DNA of 15,498 nt from Caryophanales bacterium (GCA_031261365.1 JAISJY010000161.1:1-15498), one strand, 5' to 3'. Positions 7,933 through 15,498 are shown, counted from the stretch's first letter. The notes: generated by a model from the sequence alone, not told the origin. Translations and numbers: made by a program.

Positions 7933-7961
7933 ATTTTAATACTAATGGGGAAAATAAGCAA
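7933..7961 (-). promoter_or_regulatory. Candidate sigma-A-type promoter for the lipoprotein operon
   Basis: On the - strand a -35 box TTGCTT (7961-7956) and a -10 box TAAAAT (7938-7933) are separated by exactly 17 nt. Transcription would start near 7926 and leave a leader of about 25 nt before the ATG at 7901. AT-rich sequence produces such matches by chance, so confidence is moderate. Confidence 0.5.
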
Positions 7962-7996
7962 TATTTTTTTGTTAAGTTCTTTCTTTTTTGCTGACT

Positions 7997-8011
7997 TCTA
8001 TTATAAATAGA
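7997..8011. promoter_or_regulatory. Palindrome in the divergent region, possible operator
   Basis: TCTATT (7997-8002) and AATAGA (8006-8011) form a perfect 6-bp inverted repeat around ATA. It lies midway between the divergent operons and just upstream of TTGACA at 8015-8020. Its 15-bp size and AT-rich form loosely resemble 7-1-7 sites of the Fur/PerR family, but the central bases do not match that pattern well. The sequence also contains a good - strand -10 (TATAAT, 8005-8000), which may explain it. Confidence 0.3.
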
Positions 8012-8014
8012 GAG

Positions 8015-8061
8015 TTGACATGATATATAAACCTTGATTTTTTGTTAAATAAATGTAAAAT
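8015..8061 (+). promoter_or_regulatory. Probable suf operon promoter region, exact boxes unresolved
   Basis: A perfect -35 hexamer TTGACA (8015-8020) has no good -10 at 16-18 nt. A second arrangement, TTGATT (8034-8039) with TAAAAT (8056-8061) at 16 nt and an extended TG-like -10, is better spaced. It would start transcription near 8068, leaving a very short leader before the ATG at 8077. A promoter must lie in 7902-8076 because the upstream gene is divergent, but which boxes are used cannot be decided here. Confidence 0.4.
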
Positions 8062-8076
8062 TAGTGACGAGGTCTT

Positions 8077-8880
8077 ATGGCAAAATTAAGTATTAAAGAT
8101 TTACATGTCTTAGTTGGTAATAAAAAAATATTAAACGGGATTAATTTAGAAATAAACGATGGAGAAGTTCATGCTCTTTTAGCACCTAATGGGCATGGTA
8201 AATCTACTTTATTGGCAGTTTTAATGGGAAATCCTAATTATATTGTTGAAAAAGGTGAGGTCTTGTTTAATGGAGTTGATTTATTAAAATTAAGTGTTGA
8301 TGAAAGAGCAAAAGCGGGATTATTTTTAGCAATGCAGTATCCGATGACAATTCCAGGAGTATCTGTTTCTGATTTTTTAAAAAGTGCTATTAATGCTAAA
8401 AGTGAAAAACCTATTTCTCTTTATAAGTTTATTAAAACACTAGAAGAGGCTTGTCAAGATGTTAATTTACCTCTTGATATGGTTCATAGACCTGTTAATG
8501 AAGGCTTTTCTGGTGGTGAAAAAAAGAGAAATGAAATATTACAAATGTTAGTTTTGAAACCTTCTTTAGCTCTTTTAGATGAAATAGATTCTGGCTTAGA
8601 TGTTGATGCTATTAAAATAGTGGCTAGTGCTGTTAATAAATTAAGAGAAAACCCTTTGTTTTCAGCTATTTTAGTTTCACATTATGCTAGATTATTTCAA
8701 TTAATTACTCCAACGCATGTTCACATTATAATTAATGGAGAGATAATAGCAAATGGTGATTTTTCTTTAATTGAAAAGATAGATAAAAATGGTTATGATT
8801 GGATTAAAGCCGAGTATGGAGTAGATATTAATAAGAAAGTTTTACCTGTTTCTTTAGAAAACTGTGGAGTTAAAAGATAA
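8077..8880 (+). CDS. sufC: SufC, Fe-S cluster assembly ATPase
   Basis: This 267-residue ABC-type ATPase powers the SUF scaffold that builds Fe-S clusters in the cytoplasm. It has a Walker A motif (APNGHGKST, residues 36-44, with Ala in place of the usual first Gly), a SufC-typical Q-loop region (AMQYPMTIPGVSV), the signature FSGGEKKR (144-151), Walker B ending in Asp168-Glu169 (LALLDEIDSGLD) and the switch His202 (LVSHY). Gly-Gly-Glu-Lys-Lys after the signature Ser and the MQYP motif are hallmarks that separate SufC from transport ATPases. No transmembrane partner is encoded nearby. Length is close to the usual 250-260. The gene leads the operon; its start follows a weak site (ACGAGGT at 8067-8073). 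The SufD-like gene begins 2 nt after its stop. Confidence 0.95.
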   Translation: MAKLSIKDLHVLVGNKKILNGINLEINDGEVHALLAPNGHGKSTLLAVLMGNPNYIVEKGEVLFNGVDLLKLSVDERAKAGLFLAMQYPMTIPGVSVSDFLKSAINAKSEKPISLYKFIKTLEEACQDVNLPLDMVHRPVNEGFSGGEKKRNEILQMLVLKPSLALLDEIDSGLDVDAIKIVASAVNKLRENPLFSAILVSHYARLFQLITPTHVHIIINGEIIANGDFSLIEKIDKNGYDWIKAEYGVDINKKVLPVSLENCGVKR

Positions 8881-8882
8881 CA

Positions 8883-9641
8883 ATGGTTAACTATGACCAA
8901 AATGGTTCATATATACATAAATTAAGTCAAGGTGATTTAAGAATAGATACTAATTTACTTATTACCTTAACACTTGTTTTTGATGTTTTTGATACTCAAA
9001 TAAAAATAGATTTAAAAGAGAATAGTTCTTTAATTGTTTATTATGTTTTAAAAGAAATTAAACCTTTTAATTTTACTAATGTTATTGTTTTAGAAAAAAA
9101 TAGTAATTATACAGGTTATCTACTTGATTTAAATGAGGGTGATAGTAATATTATTATTGAAATTAAACAAAAGAGTTTGTCTAATGCTTCTTTTTATTCA
9201 GGAATTATTGCTGATAAAAACGATAAGAAGATTTTAGAAACAAAGTTTTATAATGAAGAAAATAATTCTGTTTCTTATCAACAAAATTATGGAATTGTTA
9301 GAAATAATGCTTCTTTGTTTATTAAGGGTTTAGGTAAAATAGAAAAAGGGGCTTTTAATTCTAATAATAGACAAGACAGCCGTTTAATTATTTTTGATGA
9401 GAATAGTAAAGGTAAAATAGAACCTTTATTATTTATTGATGAAAATGAGGTTCAGGCAAGTCATAGTTCAGCTTTAGGAAGAATAAACGAAGACCAAATA
9501 TTTTATTTACAGTCGAGAGGATTAAGCAAAGAAGAAGCTAAAAAAACAATTATCAAAGGCTTTTTAGCTCCTCTTTTAAGTAGAATAAATAATTATGAGA
9601 TTAACTTGGTTTTAAAGGAAAAATTAAATTATGAGTTTTAA
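8883..9641 (+). CDS. sufD: Short SufD-like Fe-S scaffold protein
   Basis: The 252-residue protein matches the beta-helix core and C-terminal part of the SufB/SufD family. The best stretch (about residues 165-232) contains QDSRLIIFDENSKGKIEPL, then LLFIDENEVQASHSSALGRI, then EDQIFYLQSRGL. It aligns with SufD rather than SufB because His194 is followed by Ser, not by the Glu of the SufB HEA motif. SufD proteins are usually over 400 residues, and the N-terminal helical region is absent. The space upstream is filled by sufC, so this is not a local frameshift. The protein contains no cysteine, so it cannot supply thiol ligands by itself. It presumably pairs with SufC, and with a SufB encoded elsewhere if one exists. 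Only a weak GGAG lies 13 nt upstream, so translation may depend on coupling to sufC. It overlaps sufS by 11 nt. Confidence 0.85.
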   Translation: MVNYDQNGSYIHKLSQGDLRIDTNLLITLTLVFDVFDTQIKIDLKENSSLIVYYVLKEIKPFNFTNVIVLEKNSNYTGYLLDLNEGDSNIIIEIKQKSLSNASFYSGIIADKNDKKILETKFYNEENNSVSYQQNYGIVRNNASLFIKGLGKIEKGAFNSNNRQDSRLIIFDENSKGKIEPLLFIDENEVQASHSSALGRINEDQIFYLQSRGLSKEEAKKTIIKGFLAPLLSRINNYEINLVLKEKLNYEF

Positions 9642-10851
9642 TGTTAAGAAAATAAGAAAAGATTTCCCTTTGCTTAATGCTAAACATACTTTGGCATATT
9701 TTGATAACTCAGCGACTACTTTTAAACCTTTGCAAGTGGTGAAAGCGGTTGATGATTATTATCTTAATTTTCCAAGCAATATTCATCGTGGGGAATATGA
9801 CCTCTCGCATAATGCCGATGAAAGATATGAAGAAGCTAGAAATATTGTAGCTGATTTTATAAATGCTAAAAAGGAAGAAATTGCTTTTACTAGTGGAACA
9901 ACTGAATCTTTGAATTTTATTGCTTATGGTTTAGGAAAAGTGTTTTTGAAAGAGGGAGATGAAATAATAATATCTACTTCAGAACATGCTTCAAATATTT
10001 TGCCTTGGTATAGATTACAAGAAGATTTAAAAATAAAAGTAAAACTAGTTCCTTTAGATAGTAAAGGAAGAATTACTTTAAAGAATGTTATTAAGACTAT
10101 TACAGAAAAGACCAAAGTTATTTCTTTGGCACATGTTTCTAATGTTTTAGGTTATATTTTACCTTTAAAAGAAATAGTTGAATATGCTCATAAGTTTAAC
10201 ATTATAGTGGTAGCAGATGCAGCTCAGTCTGTTCCACATATGAAAGTAGATGTTAAAGATTTAGATGTTGACTTTTTAGCATTTTCAGGGCATAAAATGC
10301 TAGGACCTACAGGCATAGGTGTCATGTATGGAAAAAAAGAATTAATGAATAAAATACCACCTTTATTATTAGGGGGAGGTATGAACACGAGGTTTGATAA
10401 GGAGGGTAATTATACTTTTAAGGAAAGTCCAGAGAAGTTTGAAGCAGGTACTCCACCTATTGCTCAAGCTATTGGTTTAGGGGAAGCAATTAAATACATT
10501 CAAAAGATAGGATTTGCTGAAATACAACAACATATAGGCACTTTAAGAAAAAAACTAATAAAAAATTTAACAAAAATAGAAGGTTTAAAGATATATAACC
10601 CTAATGCCGAGAGTGGAATTGTGACTATAAATTATAAAAATGTTTTTGCTCAAGATATAGCTACTTTCTTTAATGTTAAAGGGGTCGCGGTTCGTTCCGG
10701 GCAACATTGTGCTAAAATATTGAATGACTTTTTAATGGCTCCTGGTACTGTTAGAATAAGCATATATATCTATAATACCAAAGAAGAGATAGAGCAATTA
10801 ATAAAAGCTTGTCAGGAAGGAGATAACTACTTAGATGCCTACTTTAGATAA
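9631..10851 (+). CDS. sufS: SufS-type cysteine desulfurase
   Basis: This PLP enzyme (406 residues) takes sulfur from L-cysteine, leaving alanine, and carries it as a persulfide to SufU. Visible motifs are TSGTTESLN, SEHASNILPW with the PLP-stacking His119, ADAAQSVPH, the PLP lysine Lys222 in FSGHKMLGPTG, and the active-site Cys360 in RSGQHC. Length and the short loop around Cys360 fit group II (SufS) enzymes. SufS proteins often have EHH at the stacking position; here the second His is Ala120. The start at 9631 overlaps the end of the sufD-like gene and has AAAGGA about ten bases upstream. The sufU start lies inside its 3' end (17-nt overlap), as expected for a SufS-SufU pair. Confidence 0.96.
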   Translation: MSFNVKKIRKDFPLLNAKHTLAYFDNSATTFKPLQVVKAVDDYYLNFPSNIHRGEYDLSHNADERYEEARNIVADFINAKKEEIAFTSGTTESLNFIAYGLGKVFLKEGDEIIISTSEHASNILPWYRLQEDLKIKVKLVPLDSKGRITLKNVIKTITEKTKVISLAHVSNVLGYILPLKEIVEYAHKFNIIVVADAAQSVPHMKVDVKDLDVDFLAFSGHKMLGPTGIGVMYGKKELMNKIPPLLLGGGMNTRFDKEGNYTFKESPEKFEAGTPPIAQAIGLGEAIKYIQKIGFAEIQQHIGTLRKKLIKNLTKIEGLKIYNPNAESGIVTINYKNVFAQDIATFFNVKGVAVRSGQHCAKILNDFLMAPGTVRISIYIYNTKEEIEQLIKACQEGDNYLDAYFR

Positions 10852-11263
10852 TAACATGATGAGAGCAATAATTATGGACCATTATGAACATCCTCATCAC
10901 AAAGAATTAAAAGACGATAACAAATATCAAAAAATACACATGGACAGTGAATCTTGTATTGATGATATTTATGTCCAAGTATTTGTGGAGAATAATGTTA
11001 TTAAAGATTTAAGATTTGATGGAGTTGCTTGTGCTATTTCCACCGCTTCCACTTCTATTATGACAGATTTATTACTTAATAAGTCTCTTGATGAAGCTAA
11101 AGAAATAATAAAAAATTATTTTAATATGCTTTATGAAAAAGAATATGATGAAGATTTATTAGAAGAGGCAAATGCTTTAAAAAACACTTCAAAACAAGCT
11201 AATAGAATAAAATGTGCTTGTCTTGGTTGGATTGGTTTAGCAGAGTTAATTAAAGACAAATAG
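10835..11263 (+). CDS. sufU: SufU, zinc-dependent sulfur transfer protein
   Basis: The 142-residue protein accepts persulfide sulfur from SufS and passes it to the SUF scaffold. The four residues known to bind zinc in Bacillus SufU are present: Cys41, Asp43 (SCIDD), Cys66 (GVACAIS) and Cys127 (RIKCACLGW). The SufU-specific insertion between Cys66 and the last Cys is present (YFNMLYEKEYDED), which separates it from IscU. Oddities are Ile42 where Gly is usual (CGD) and an extra Cys129 two residues after the last ligand. The 10835 start is chosen because it gives the family numbering and follows AAGGAG at 10817-10822, although the 12-nt spacing is long. Met8 (10856) is a weaker alternative. Confidence 0.95.
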   Translation: MPTLDNNMMRAIIMDHYEHPHHKELKDDNKYQKIHMDSESCIDDIYVQVFVENNVIKDLRFDGVACAISTASTSIMTDLLLNKSLDEAKEIIKNYFNMLYEKEYDEDLLEEANALKNTSKQANRIKCACLGWIGLAELIKDK

Positions 11264-11272
11264 GGGGATGTT

Positions 11273-13675
11273 ATGCAATTTCAGAATAGTATTATAGAAA
11301 CAAAGTGGCAAAAACGCTGGGAAGAAGAAAGAGTATTTAAAGCAGTTGATTTTTCTGATAAACCCAAATGGTATGGTCTAGTTGAGTTCCCTTACCCCTC
11401 TGGTATTGGAATGCATGTTGGACATTTAAGAGCATATTCTTCTTTAGAGGTTATAAGTCGCAAAAAAAGAATGGAAGGCTATAATGTTTTATTTCCTATC
11501 GGCTTTGATGCTTTTGGTTTACCGACAGAAAATTATGCTATTAAAACAGGTATTCACCCTAGAATAGTTACAGATGCTAATATTAAAACTTTTATATCTC
11601 AACTTAAATCAGCTGGTTTTTCTTTTGATTATGACCGTATAATAGATACTTCAAGTGAAGAGTATTATAAGTGGACCCAATGGATTTTTATTCAATTATT
11701 TAAACATGATTTAGTTTATAAATCTAAAACTTTTGTTAATTATTGCCCTAAATGTCAAGTTATTCTTTCTAATGAAGAATCTCAAGGTGGTAAATGTGAT
11801 AGATGTGATAGCCAAGTAGAACAAAAACAAAAAGATGTTTGGTTTTTAAGAATAACTAAATATGCTCAAAGATTATTAGACGGACTAAATGAAGTTGATT
11901 TTACTGCTAGAATAAAGACAGAGGAAGAAAATTGGATAGGTAGAAGTGAAGGAGCATATATTGATTTTATAACTACCACTAAACATGAAATTAAAGTCTT
12001 TACAACAAGAGCTGATACAATTTATGGTGTTTCTTTTTTAGTTTTAGCTCCAGAAAGTCCTTTATTAACTGATTTATTGCCTTTTATAAATAATAAAGAA
12101 GAAATAGAAAATTATATTCAAGAAACTAAAAAGAAAACTGAATTTGAAAGATTAAACTTTAATAAAAATAAAACAGGAGTTGAATTAAAAGGTCTTAAAG
12201 TTATTCACCCTTTGACTAAAAAAGAAATACCTTTGTTTATTTCTGATTATGTTATTTTATCGTATGGAACAGGAGCTGTGATGGGAGTACCCGCTCATGA
12301 CCAAAGAGATTATGATTTTGCTAAAAAGTTTTCTTTGCCAATAGTTGAAGTAATTAAAGGGGGAGATATTTCTGAAAAAGCTTTTGAAGATGTTGAAACA
12401 GGTATTTTAATTAATTCTCCTTTAATAAATAATCTTGATGTTGAAGAAGCTAAGAAAACAATTATTACTTATTTAGAAAATAATAAATTAGGTGAAAAAA
12501 CAGTTCAATATAAAATGCAAGACTGGGCTTTTAACAGACAAAGGTATTGGGGTGAGCCTATTCCGATAGTTTATTGTGAACATTGTGGGCAAGTACCTTT
12601 AAATGAAGAAGATTTGCCTCTTGTTTTACCAAATGTCAAAGAGTTTCTTCCTTCTATAAATGGAGATTCCCCTTTAGCAAATGTTCCTGAATATGTAAAC
12701 TGTAAGTGCCCTAAATGTCATAGACCTGCTAAAAGAGAAACAGATACTATGCCTCAATGGGCTGGTTCTTCTTGGTATTTTCTAAGATATTGTGATGCTA
12801 GAAATGAGCAAGAGTTTGCTTCTTTTGATAAGTTAAAATATTGGATGGGTGTTGATTGGTACAATGGTGGTATGGAACATGTTACTAGACATGTTATATA
12901 TTCTAGATTTTGGAACTTATTTTTAAATGATATTGGAGTAGTTCCTGTTGCTGAACCTTATAAAAAAAGAACTGCTCAAGGTTTAATTTTAGGAGCTGAT
13001 GGAGAAAAGATGTCTAAATCTAGAGGTAATGGAGTAGACCCAACTGAAATGATTAATATTTATGGGGCAGATGCTTTAAGAACTTATATTTTATTTATGG
13101 GAGATTACGAACTACCAACTCCTTGGGACCCTAATGGAGTTAAAGGTGCTAAAAGATTTATAGATAAAGTTATTAGATTATTTGAGATAGTTGATTTAAG
13201 TAAAGATGAATACACTTTAGAAACTTTAATTCACCAAACTATTAAGCAAGTAAGTAAAGATATTGAAAACTTAAAGTTTAATACTGCTATTTCGGCTTTA
13301 ATGATATTAACTAATGCTTTAGCAGAATTAACAAGTATAAGTAAAAAAGATTATCAAGTCTTAATTACTTTACTTTCTGTCTTTGCTCCTCATATTTGTG
13401 AAGAATTAAATGAAGGATTAGGAAACAAAAATATTTTAGCCAATAGTAAATGGCCTGAATATTTAGAAGAAAAGACTATTGAAAACACTATTGAAATTGC
13501 TGTTCAAGTAAATGGGAAACTTCGGGGTACTGTCAAGATAAAAAGAGATAGTAAGCAAAAAGATATTGAAGAAAAAGCTTTCTTACTTCCTAATGTTGTT
13601 ACCGCTTTAATAGATAAAACTGTTATAAAAACAATTTATATTCCTAACAAAATATTAAGCATTGTAATAAAATAA
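11273..13675 (+). CDS. leuS: Leucyl-tRNA synthetase
   Basis: This class I synthetase (800 residues) charges tRNA-Leu. Motifs in order are: HVGH (residues 48-51, the HIGH signature), a zinc-type CPKC...CDRC pair near 158-178, the CP1 editing domain with the Thr-rich TTRADTIYG (244-252) and GVPAHDQRD with Asp343 in the editing site, a second Cys cluster (CKCPKC), GGMEHVTRH, KMSKS (579-583), the anticodon-binding helical domain, and the C-terminal domain with VQVNGKLRG. There is no leucine-specific insertion before KMSKS, so it resembles the short form of low-GC Gram-positives. Editing residues look intact. It follows sufU by 9 nt with a strong GGGGG site and has no T-box leader, so it depends on upstream transcription or on a promoter inside sufU. 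Confidence 0.98.
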   Translation: MQFQNSIIETKWQKRWEEERVFKAVDFSDKPKWYGLVEFPYPSGIGMHVGHLRAYSSLEVISRKKRMEGYNVLFPIGFDAFGLPTENYAIKTGIHPRIVTDANIKTFISQLKSAGFSFDYDRIIDTSSEEYYKWTQWIFIQLFKHDLVYKSKTFVNYCPKCQVILSNEESQGGKCDRCDSQVEQKQKDVWFLRITKYAQRLLDGLNEVDFTARIKTEEENWIGRSEGAYIDFITTTKHEIKVFTTRADTIYGVSFLVLAPESPLLTDLLPFINNKEEIENYIQETKKKTEFERLNFNKNKTGVELKGLKVIHPLTKKEIPLFISDYVILSYGTGAVMGVPAHDQRDYDFAKKFSLPIVEVIKGGDISEKAFEDVETGILINSPLINNLDVEEAKKTIITYLENNKLGEKTVQYKMQDWAFNRQRYWGEPIPIVYCEHCGQVPLNEEDLPLVLPNVKEFLPSINGDSPLANVPEYVNCKCPKCHRPAKRETDTMPQWAGSSWYFLRYCDARNEQEFASFDKLKYWMGVDWYNGGMEHVTRHVIYSRFWNLFLNDIGVVPVAEPYKKRTAQGLILGADGEKMSKSRGNGVDPTEMINIYGADALRTYILFMGDYELPTPWDPNGVKGAKRFIDKVIRLFEIVDLSKDEYTLETLIHQTIKQVSKDIENLKFNTAISALMILTNALAELTSISKKDYQVLITLLSVFAPHICEELNEGLGNKNILANSKWPEYLEEKTIENTIEIAVQVNGKLRGTVKIKRDSKQKDIEEKAFLLPNVVTALIDKTVIKTIYIPNKILSIVIK

Positions 13676-13690
13676 TAAAGGGCATATTAA

Positions 13691-15334
13691 ATGAATGTAA
13701 TTATCGTGAGTTTGTTGGCTTTACTAGGTGGAATGGCAATTTTTATGGTCGGCGTTAAACAAATGAGCGAGGGCTTAGAAAAGACAGTTTCCAAAGGTAT
13801 GCAAAAACTTCTGTCTAAAATAAGTAATAATAAATTTGTTGGTTTAGGAATAGGAACTTTAATAACAGCTGTTGTTCATTCTTCAGCGGCTACTACGGTT
13901 ATGAGTATTGGTTTTGTTAATGCAGGTATAATGACATTAGAACAAGCCACAGCAATTATTTTAGGTGCTAATATAGGAACAACTTTAACAGGTGTTTTTG
14001 CTGTTTTATCTACTTTTAATATTTCAATTTATTTTTCAATATTAGCTATTATAGGTGTCTTTACTCAAATGTTATCTCAAAAAGATATAGGTCAAAAAGT
14101 AGGGCAAATATTAACAGGATTAGGCTTAATCTTTATTGGGTTATCTTCTATGGGTACTGCTTTTGCTAAGCCTGAAATGAATGAGGCAATGCAAACTATT
14201 TTTTCAATTATTAGTAATCCTTTTTTATTACTTTTAATTAGTTTAGTTATTACAGGTTTAGTGCAAAGTTCAACTGCCATAGTTGGAGTTGTTATTGTTT
14301 TAGCAGGAACTCAAGCCATTCCTTTAGAGAGTGCTTTATTTGTTATTTTAGGAGCTGATGTTGGTACTTGTATTACAGCAATTTTAGCTTCTTTTGGCAC
14401 TAATATAAATGCTAAAAGAACAGCAATGATTCAATTATTATTTAATGTTTTTGGAGCTGTTTTATTCTTTGTTATTTTAATATTATTCAAAGGACCAATT
14501 ATGGATTTCTTAATATTCTTAACGCCTGTAACTTCTTTCCAAGTAGCTATCTTCCATATGAGTTTTAACTTAATCACAGCAATTATAGCTATACCATTTA
14601 TAACTCCTTTCTGTAAATTAGTCAGATGGTTAGTTAAAGAAAAGAATGTTAAAGAAACACATTTAAGAACTTTATATTTAGATGAAAGATTATTAATAAC
14701 TCCTCCATTAGCTTTATCTTATGCTCAAAAAGAAGTTGTCAGAATGTTAAAAATAGCAAAGGATAATATTCATACTAGCCTAGATGCTATTCTAAAACAA
14801 GACTACTCTCAATTTGAAGTGGTCAAGAAAAACGAAGAAACTATAAATTATTTAAATGTAACTATTGCTCAGTTTTTAATTTCAGTATCAAGCAAACCAA
14901 TGAGTTTAGATGCTGAATTAGTCATTGGTAAATTACATCATATTATTAATGATATTGAAAGAATAGGTGACCATGCTAAAAACTTCATGGATTCGGCTTT
15001 AGGAATTAGAGATGACAATATTACTTTTTCAGAAAAAGGACAAGAAGAATTATCTAATATTATTAATAATCTTTATCAAATGTTTGAGGATTCAGAAGAC
15101 ATCTTTGAGAATAGAAACCTTAATAAGTTAAATGAGATTTCTAAAGAAGAAAACAATATAGATATTTTAAGAGTTCAATTAGAATCTAATCATATTCAAA
15201 GATTAAAAGAAGGCACTTGTTCTATTGAATCAGGTCATTATTTCTATAAACTTTCTAGTGATATAGAGAGAGTTGCTGACCATTTAACAAATATTGCTTA
15301 CTCAGTAGTTTCAGTAGTAGGAGACGAGGTATAA
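13691..15334 (+). CDS. Na+/phosphate cotransporter with C-terminal PhoU-like domain
   Basis: This 547-residue inner-membrane protein belongs to the Na/Pi cotransporter (PNaS, NptA/YjbB) family, which moves phosphate together with sodium. Two inverted family signatures are present: VVHSSAAT (residues 61-68) followed by LGANIGTT, and VQSSTAI (191-197) followed by LGADVGTC. Residues 1 to about 315 hold roughly eight to ten hydrophobic segments. From about 335 the protein is soluble and helical, with two PhoU motifs, DIERIGDH (421-428) and DIERVADH (524-531), which probably regulate transport or bind metal. Direction of transport (uptake or export) cannot be told from sequence. It begins 15 nt after leuS (AAAGGG at 13677-13682) and ends 1 nt before pepT, so the three are likely cotranscribed. 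Confidence 0.94.
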   Translation: MNVIIVSLLALLGGMAIFMVGVKQMSEGLEKTVSKGMQKLLSKISNNKFVGLGIGTLITAVVHSSAATTVMSIGFVNAGIMTLEQATAIILGANIGTTLTGVFAVLSTFNISIYFSILAIIGVFTQMLSQKDIGQKVGQILTGLGLIFIGLSSMGTAFAKPEMNEAMQTIFSIISNPFLLLLISLVITGLVQSSTAIVGVVIVLAGTQAIPLESALFVILGADVGTCITAILASFGTNINAKRTAMIQLLFNVFGAVLFFVILILFKGPIMDFLIFLTPVTSFQVAIFHMSFNLITAIIAIPFITPFCKLVRWLVKEKNVKETHLRTLYLDERLLITPPLALSYAQKEVVRMLKIAKDNIHTSLDAILKQDYSQFEVVKKNEETINYLNVTIAQFLISVSSKPMSLDAELVIGKLHHIINDIERIGDHAKNFMDSALGIRDDNITFSEKGQEELSNIINNLYQMFEDSEDIFENRNLNKLNEISKEENNIDILRVQLESNHIQRLKEGTCSIESGHYFYKLSSDIERVADHLTNIAYSVVSVVGDEV

Positions 15335-15335
15335 T

Positions 15336-15498
15336 ATGTCAAATTTACAAAAGTTTTTAAAGTTAGTTATCACCGATACAACAGCTAATCCTGATTCTCA
15401 AAGCATTCCAAGTTCTAGTTGCCAATTAGTTTTAGGAAAGTATTTAGAAAGAGAATTAAACAATTTAGGATTAATTAATGTTATGCATGATGAATATG
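15336..15498 (+). CDS. pepT: Peptidase T (tripeptide aminopeptidase), 5' part only
   Basis: Only the first 54 codons are in the window; the gene runs off the right edge. The N-terminus (FLKLVITDTTANPDSQSIPS, then YLERELNNLGLINV) matches the start of PepT, a zinc M20-family peptidase that removes the N-terminal residue from tripeptides in the cytoplasm. The metal-binding residues lie further on and cannot be checked. It starts 1 nt after the transporter stop, with the ribosome binding site (GACGAGG) inside the end of that gene, which points to coupled translation. Confidence 0.85.
   Translation, partial: MSNLQKFLKLVITDTTANPDSQSIPSSSCQLVLGKYLERELNNLGLINVMHDEY

Larger units (their letters stand above)
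7902..8076. other. Divergent intergenic region, the longest in the window
   Basis: The 175-nt AT-rich stretch separates the - strand lipoprotein operon from the + strand suf operon. It holds the promoter candidates, the palindrome and the ribosome binding sites listed separately. I see no riboswitch-like structure, no small gene with a ribosome binding site and no terminator. All other gaps between genes are 55 nt or shorter. Confidence 0.7.

Noticed and set aside
8883..9641. SufD-like gene as a frameshifted or decayed pseudogene
   Set aside because: The frame is intact and ends with the conserved C-terminal region; there is no residual N-terminal coding sequence, because sufC ends 2 nt upstream.
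9924..10115. - strand open frames within sufS and, at 14092-14280, within the phosphate transporter gene
   Set aside because: They are antisense to strongly conserved coding motifs and show no ribosome binding site or domain.
11264..11272. T-box leader for leuS
   Set aside because: Only 9 nt separate sufU and leuS, and no leader structure fits without lying inside sufU.

Overview
The window comes from an AT-rich bacterium with a standard bacterial gene layout: short intergenic gaps, Shine-Dalgarno sequences of the AGGAGG type, lipobox lipoproteins and a single membrane. It fits a low-GC Bacillota lineage near the Mollicutes, Erysipelotrichia or uncultured RF39-like gut bacteria. That placement is inferred from composition, from the SufU-type SUF operon and from the short LeuRS lacking a leucine-specific insert; no marker gene settles it. 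All 11 complete genes end in TAA (9) or TAG (2), and the tryptophan codons read as TGG, so the standard code is sufficient.

Region A (37-4680, + strand) is a tight three-gene cassette. It holds a polytopic membrane protein built from three tandem copies of a four-helix unit, a secreted subtilisin-like protease carrying a six-repeat FG-GAP/VCBS propeller and a C-terminal discoidin-like domain, and a small lipoprotein. The membrane protein and protease genes overlap by 17 nt. All three products act at or outside the membrane. A hairpin with T-tracts on both sides (4699-4728) closes this cassette and the converging operon.

Region B (4736-7901, - strand) is a two-gene lipoprotein operon. The promoter-proximal gene encodes a divergent PrsA/parvulin-like foldase. 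The second product may be a distant relative that kept the N-terminal helical region but has no recognisable rotamase core.

Region C (8077-15498, + strand) is a run of seven close-packed genes: sufC, a short sufD-like gene, sufS, sufU, leuS, a Na/phosphate cotransporter gene and the start of pepT. SufS and SufU would mobilise sulfur from cysteine, and SufC with the SufD-like protein would form the scaffold ATPase complex for Fe-S assembly. No sufB is present here, and the SufD-like protein has no cysteine, so the scaffold is either encoded elsewhere or unusual. The housekeeping genes leuS, the transporter gene and pepT follow with gaps of 9, 15 and 1 nt and probably share transcripts with the suf genes.

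The 175-nt divergent region 7902-8076 is the only long intergenic stretch. It holds a plausible promoter for region B, weaker promoter candidates for region C and a short palindrome. I saw no tRNA, rRNA, CRISPR array, insertion sequence or prophage gene.
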